Source: Eubacterium ruminantium (GTDB taxonomy: Bacteria > Bacillota > Clostridia > Lachnospirales > Lachnospiraceae). Taken from it: a stretch of DNA of 64,000 nucleotides. Under the pieces are notes generated by a model, which had not been told where the DNA came from, searched no databases, and saw only the letters and a list, made by a program, of their open reading frames with translations. The stretch lies in assembly GCF_900167085.1 (NCBI RefSeq), contig NZ_FUXA01000005.1, positions 1-64,000 on the forward strand, written 5' to 3'. Below are positions 61,467 through 64,000 of the stretch, one piece after another; position 1 is the first letter of the stretch, and each line of letters starts with the position of its first letter. The position numbers were made by a program, and so were the translations under genes.

Positions 61467-62945
61467 ATGAAATTACCAGAAGTTAAATTAGGTATTGTTG
61501 CAGTAAGTAGAGACTGTTTCCCAATGAGTCTTTCAGAAAGAAGAAGAGAGGCAGTTGTTGCTGCATACAAGAAGAAGTATGGCGACATTTATGAATGTAA
61601 GGTAACAATCGAGAACGAAGTAGATATGAGAAAGGCACTTGCTGACGTTAATGCGGCAGGAGTTAACTCTCTTGTAGTATTCCTTGGAAACTTTGGACCT
61701 GAATCAAGTGAAACACTTCTTGTTAAGGAATTCCAGGGACCATCAGCTATCATCGCTGCAGCTGAGGAGTCTGGTGACAGCCTTCTTGATGACAGAGGAG
61801 ATGCTTACTGTGGTATGCTTAATGCAAGCTACAACCTTAAGCTTCGTAATCTTCGCGCATATATTCCAGAGTATCCGGTTGGTGATGCAGAGGAATGTGC
61901 AGATATGATCAATGATTTCGAGAAAGTAGCAAGAGTTAAAGTAGCTCTTAACGATCTCAAGATCATCAGCTTTGGTCCAAGACCTCAGGACTTCCTTGCA
62001 TGTAATGCACCAATCAAGCAGCTTTACAATCTCGGTGTAGAGATTGAAGAGAACTCAGAGCTTGACCTTTTCGAAGCATTCAACAAGCATGAAGGTGATG
62101 AGAGAATCCCTGCAGTAGTTGAAGATATGGCTAAGGAACTTGGAGCAGGTAACAAGAAGCCTGAAATTCTTTCAAGACTTGCTCAGTACGAACTTACTCT
62201 TCGTGACTGGATCAAGGATCACAAGGGAAGCAGAGGAAATGTTATCGTTGCAGGTAAGTGCTGGCCAGCATTCCAGACACAGTTCAAGTGTGTTCCTTGC
62301 TACGTAAACAGCCGTCTTACAAAAGATGGAATTCCTGTTTCTTGCGAAGTTGATATTTATGGTGCTCTTTCAGAGTACATCGGACAGCTTGTAAGTGAAG
62401 ATATCGTAACACTTCTTGATATCAACAATACAGTTCCTAAGGATATGTATGAAGAAGAGATCAAGGGCAAGTTCAAGTATGATTACAAGATCACAGATAC
62501 ATTCATGGGATTCCACTGCGGAAATACAGCTACAGATAAGCTTGCATTCTGCGAGATGAGAAACCAGAAGATTATGGCTCGTTCACTTCCTGTAGAAGTT
62601 ACAAATGGTACACTTGAAGGAGATCTTATCCCTGGTGATGCTACAATCTTCAGACTTCAGAGCACATCAGACGGAAAGCTTCGTGCTTACGTTGCAGAAG
62701 GAGAAATTCTTCCTGTAAGAACAAGATCATTCGGTGCTATCGGAATCTTTGCTATTCCTGAGATGGGACGTTTCTATCGTCACGTACTTGTACAGAAGAA
62801 TTATCCACATCATGCAGCTATCACATTCCATCACAATGGAAAGCTTCTCTTTGATGTATTCAAATTCCTCGGAGTTAAGTTCGATGAGATCGATTACAAC
62901 CATCCGGCAGGAACACTTTACAAGTCAGAGAATCCATTTGCATAA
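61467..62945 (+). CDS. L-fucose/L-arabinose isomerase family protein
   Basis: 492 aa, GGGAGGATAT site. Family blocks near the start (VSRDCFPMSLSERRREAVV), VFLGNFGPESSETLLVKEF and, in the C-terminal half, GFHCGNTA and HHAAITFHHNGKLLFD. Metal-binding Glu, Asp and His positions are plausible but not certain. It would interconvert an aldose and ketose after import by the transporter upstream. Enzymes named this way include some of unknown substrate, and no kinase or aldolase is adjacent. Separate from the permease by 106 bases. Confidence 0.85.
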   Translation: MKLPEVKLGIVAVSRDCFPMSLSERRREAVVAAYKKKYGDIYECKVTIENEVDMRKALADVNAAGVNSLVVFLGNFGPESSETLLVKEFQGPSAIIAAAEESGDSLLDDRGDAYCGMLNASYNLKLRNLRAYIPEYPVGDAEECADMINDFEKVARVKVALNDLKIISFGPRPQDFLACNAPIKQLYNLGVEIEENSELDLFEAFNKHEGDERIPAVVEDMAKELGAGNKKPEILSRLAQYELTLRDWIKDHKGSRGNVIVAGKCWPAFQTQFKCVPCYVNSRLTKDGIPVSCEVDIYGALSEYIGQLVSEDIVTLLDINNTVPKDMYEEEIKGKFKYDYKITDTFMGFHCGNTATDKLAFCEMRNQKIMARSLPVEVTNGTLEGDLIPGDATIFRLQSTSDGKLRAYVAEGEILPVRTRSFGAIGIFAIPEMGRFYRHVLVQKNYPHHAAITFHHNGKLLFDVFKFLGVKFDEIDYNHPAGTLYKSENPFA

Positions 62946-63041
62946 TTTTTATTGAAAGCTATGTTTTTATCTTACACGGTATGACAATCCCTTTCGCAGG
63001 GGTTGCTATACCGGATAGAACTTACGGATTATATGGGAAAT

Positions 63042-63070
63042 GCATCTGTCTTTATGGCAGGTGCTTTTTT
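63042..63070 (+). terminator. Terminator between the isomerase and acpP
   Basis: 7-bp stem GCATCTG/CAGGTGC with one G-T pair, then six Ts. A second hairpin (CAATCCC...GGGGTTG, about 62984-63005) precedes it. Confidence 0.8.
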
Positions 63071-63098
63071 CGTGTAAAAAAGCTGATTGCGGCTGATA

Positions 63099-63127
63099 TT
63101 GACATCATATTTTCACTGTTGTAATGT
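63099..63127 (+). promoter_or_regulatory. Probable sigmaA promoter of acpP
   Basis: TTGACA (63099-63104), 17-bp spacer, TAATGT (63122-63127). Confidence 0.6.
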
Positions 63128-63171
63128 TATGAGAGTAAGATAAAATTATCTGCTTAAAGGAGTATTATTAT

Positions 63172-63408
63172 ATGATTTTTGATAAACTTGTTACGATTAT
63201 GGCAGAGCAGCTTGGTGTTCAGCCACAGGAGATTTCTACAGATACATTACTTAGAGATGATCTTGCTGTAGATTCGCTTGATCTTTATAACCTTATTATG
63301 GTTCTTGAAGAGGAATTTAATATTGAGCTCCCTCAGGAAGAATTAAATGATATTGAAACTGTAGAAGATATTATAAAGATACTTAAAGAGCAGGGAGTAG
63401 AGGAATAA
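63172..63408 (+). CDS. acpP: Acyl carrier protein
   Basis: 78 aa, AAAGGAG site. Phosphopantetheine serine S35 in DDLAVDSLDLYNL and the acidic helix LEEEFNIELPQEEL. Carries growing acyl chains in fatty acid synthesis. It precedes an acyl-ACP thioesterase by 81 bp, so the two may work together on chain release. May be a second, specialised carrier; the main fab operon is not in the window. Confidence 0.95.
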   Translation: MIFDKLVTIMAEQLGVQPQEISTDTLLRDDLAVDSLDLYNLIMVLEEEFNIELPQEELNDIETVEDIIKILKEQGVEE

Positions 63409-63489
63409 TCAAAGGTTTTCCGGGAAATGCAGCGGAAAGTTTTTTGCAGAAAAAGAGGCGTAAACTATAAAAAGGCGGGGACACATTAA

Positions 63490-64000
63490 ATGTATGAATT
63501 TGATTCAAAAGTAAGATATAGTGAGCTGGCTGAAGATAAGAAACTCAGTCCGGTTTCCATCATTAATTATTTTCAGGATTGCTGCACCTTTGAAGCTGAA
63601 GAAAAGGGGGTAGGACTCAAAGTTCTGGATAAGAATCATACTGCATGGATGTTGATAAACTGGCATATTAAGATAGACAGAAGGCCGGATTTCAATGAGA
63701 AGATTCATATAAAAACATGGGCTTGTAACTTCAGGCATTTTATTGGAGAGAGAAATTTTACCATTACTTCTGATGATGGTGAGTTACTGATATATTCATT
63801 TTCAAGATGGGCATATGTGGATACTGAAAAGGGTGAACCGGTGAAGAGTATTCCCAAGGAGGAACTCGATGCATATGGTATATCGGAACCTTTGGATGCT
63901 GAATTCAAAAAGGGGAAGATAAAAGTTCCGGGTGAAATGACGGCAACTGATCCGATAAAGGTTACAGCCGGCAATCTTGATACGAATCATCATGTTAATA
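63490..64000 (+). CDS. Acyl-ACP thioesterase (partial, runs off the window end)
   Basis: The first 170 codons, from ATG 63490, are open to the window end. First hot-dog domain: YEFDSKVRYSELAEDKKLSP and the TAWMLINWHIKIDRRP region; the second begins with NLDTNHHVN, a conserved Asn/His pair of acyl-ACP thioesterases (PF01643). Releases fatty acids from ACP. The ribosome site (AGGCGGGG) is modest. Expected full length is ~240-250 aa, so about a third is missing. Confidence 0.9.
   Translation, partial: MYEFDSKVRYSELAEDKKLSPVSIINYFQDCCTFEAEEKGVGLKVLDKNHTAWMLINWHIKIDRRPDFNEKIHIKTWACNFRHFIGERNFTITSDDGELLIYSFSRWAYVDTEKGEPVKSIPKEELDAYGISEPLDAEFKKGKIKVPGEMTATDPIKVTAGNLDTNHHVN

Noticed and set aside
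63490-64000. Minus-strand open frames at the end of the window
   Set aside because: They are antisense shadows of the partial acyl-ACP thioesterase, which has clear family motifs on the plus strand.

Overview
The window looks like a chromosomal segment of a low-GC Firmicute, most likely a member of the Lachnospiraceae (Butyrivibrio, Pseudobutyrivibrio or Lachnospira type). The reasons are AT-rich coding, strong AGGAGG-type ribosome binding sites, a CIRCE/HrcA heat-shock operator, a type-2 isoleucyl-tRNA synthetase, YesN/YesM regulation, a DUF3737 protein, and secreted proteins ending in aromatic GWW-type repeats that are common in this family. The species cannot be fixed from the sequence alone. 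No rRNA, tRNA, CRISPR array or complete phage was seen.

Bases 1-6350 are an accessory region. It opens with an IS200/IS605-type element (TnpA plus TnpB, hairpin ends, probable guide RNA at its right end) placed directly before a RhuM-Fic gene that is itself a deletion remnant. A hypoxanthine-DNA glycosylase follows, then a 16-codon stub of a low-molecular-weight tyrosine phosphatase gene. Next comes a 3.1 kb island: an Abi_2/AbiF-type HEPN protein preceded by its own promoter and a short structured RNA, a frameshifted gene of unknown function, a small HTH protein and a decayed hsdR fragment. The island is bounded by related inverted and direct repeats and ends at an intact phosphatase gene. 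The HEPN gene with its leader RNA is the strongest candidate for an unusual system here.

Bases 6360-10410 hold housekeeping genes (phosphatase plus membrane protein, a DUF436 protein, an ABC-F ATPase). Bases 10447-25930 form a cell-surface polysaccharide region: LTA-synthase-like sulfatase, DUF4422 glycosyltransferase, Wzz-like protein, sugar epimerase, Wzy-like polymerase, phosphoglycosyl transferase, Wzx flippase, UDP-galactopyranose mutase and an IspD/TarI-like cytidylyltransferase. A GH9 cellulase and a CAP-domain protein inside it share the same repeated C-terminal module. A membrane EAL protein with a decayed GGDEF site and an RNase H follow.

Bases 28600-41300 are mixed metabolism and stress genes: pyrC, an SDR, an esterase, a protein phosphatase, glmM, hsp20 under CIRCE control, DUF3737, PatB/MalY, MATE and glutathione peroxidase. 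Bases 40565-45675 are a TetR-controlled export block (TetR, MFS, FtsX-like permease, ABC ATPase) with two copies of one palindromic operator. ileS and glgP follow. Bases 52033-62945 are a sugar-uptake locus: YesN/YesM-type two-component system, two sugar-binding lipoproteins, one ABC ATPase, two permeases and a fucose/arabinose-isomerase-family protein, resembling the galactofuranose/ribose transporter class. The window ends with an acyl carrier protein and the start of an acyl-ACP thioesterase.
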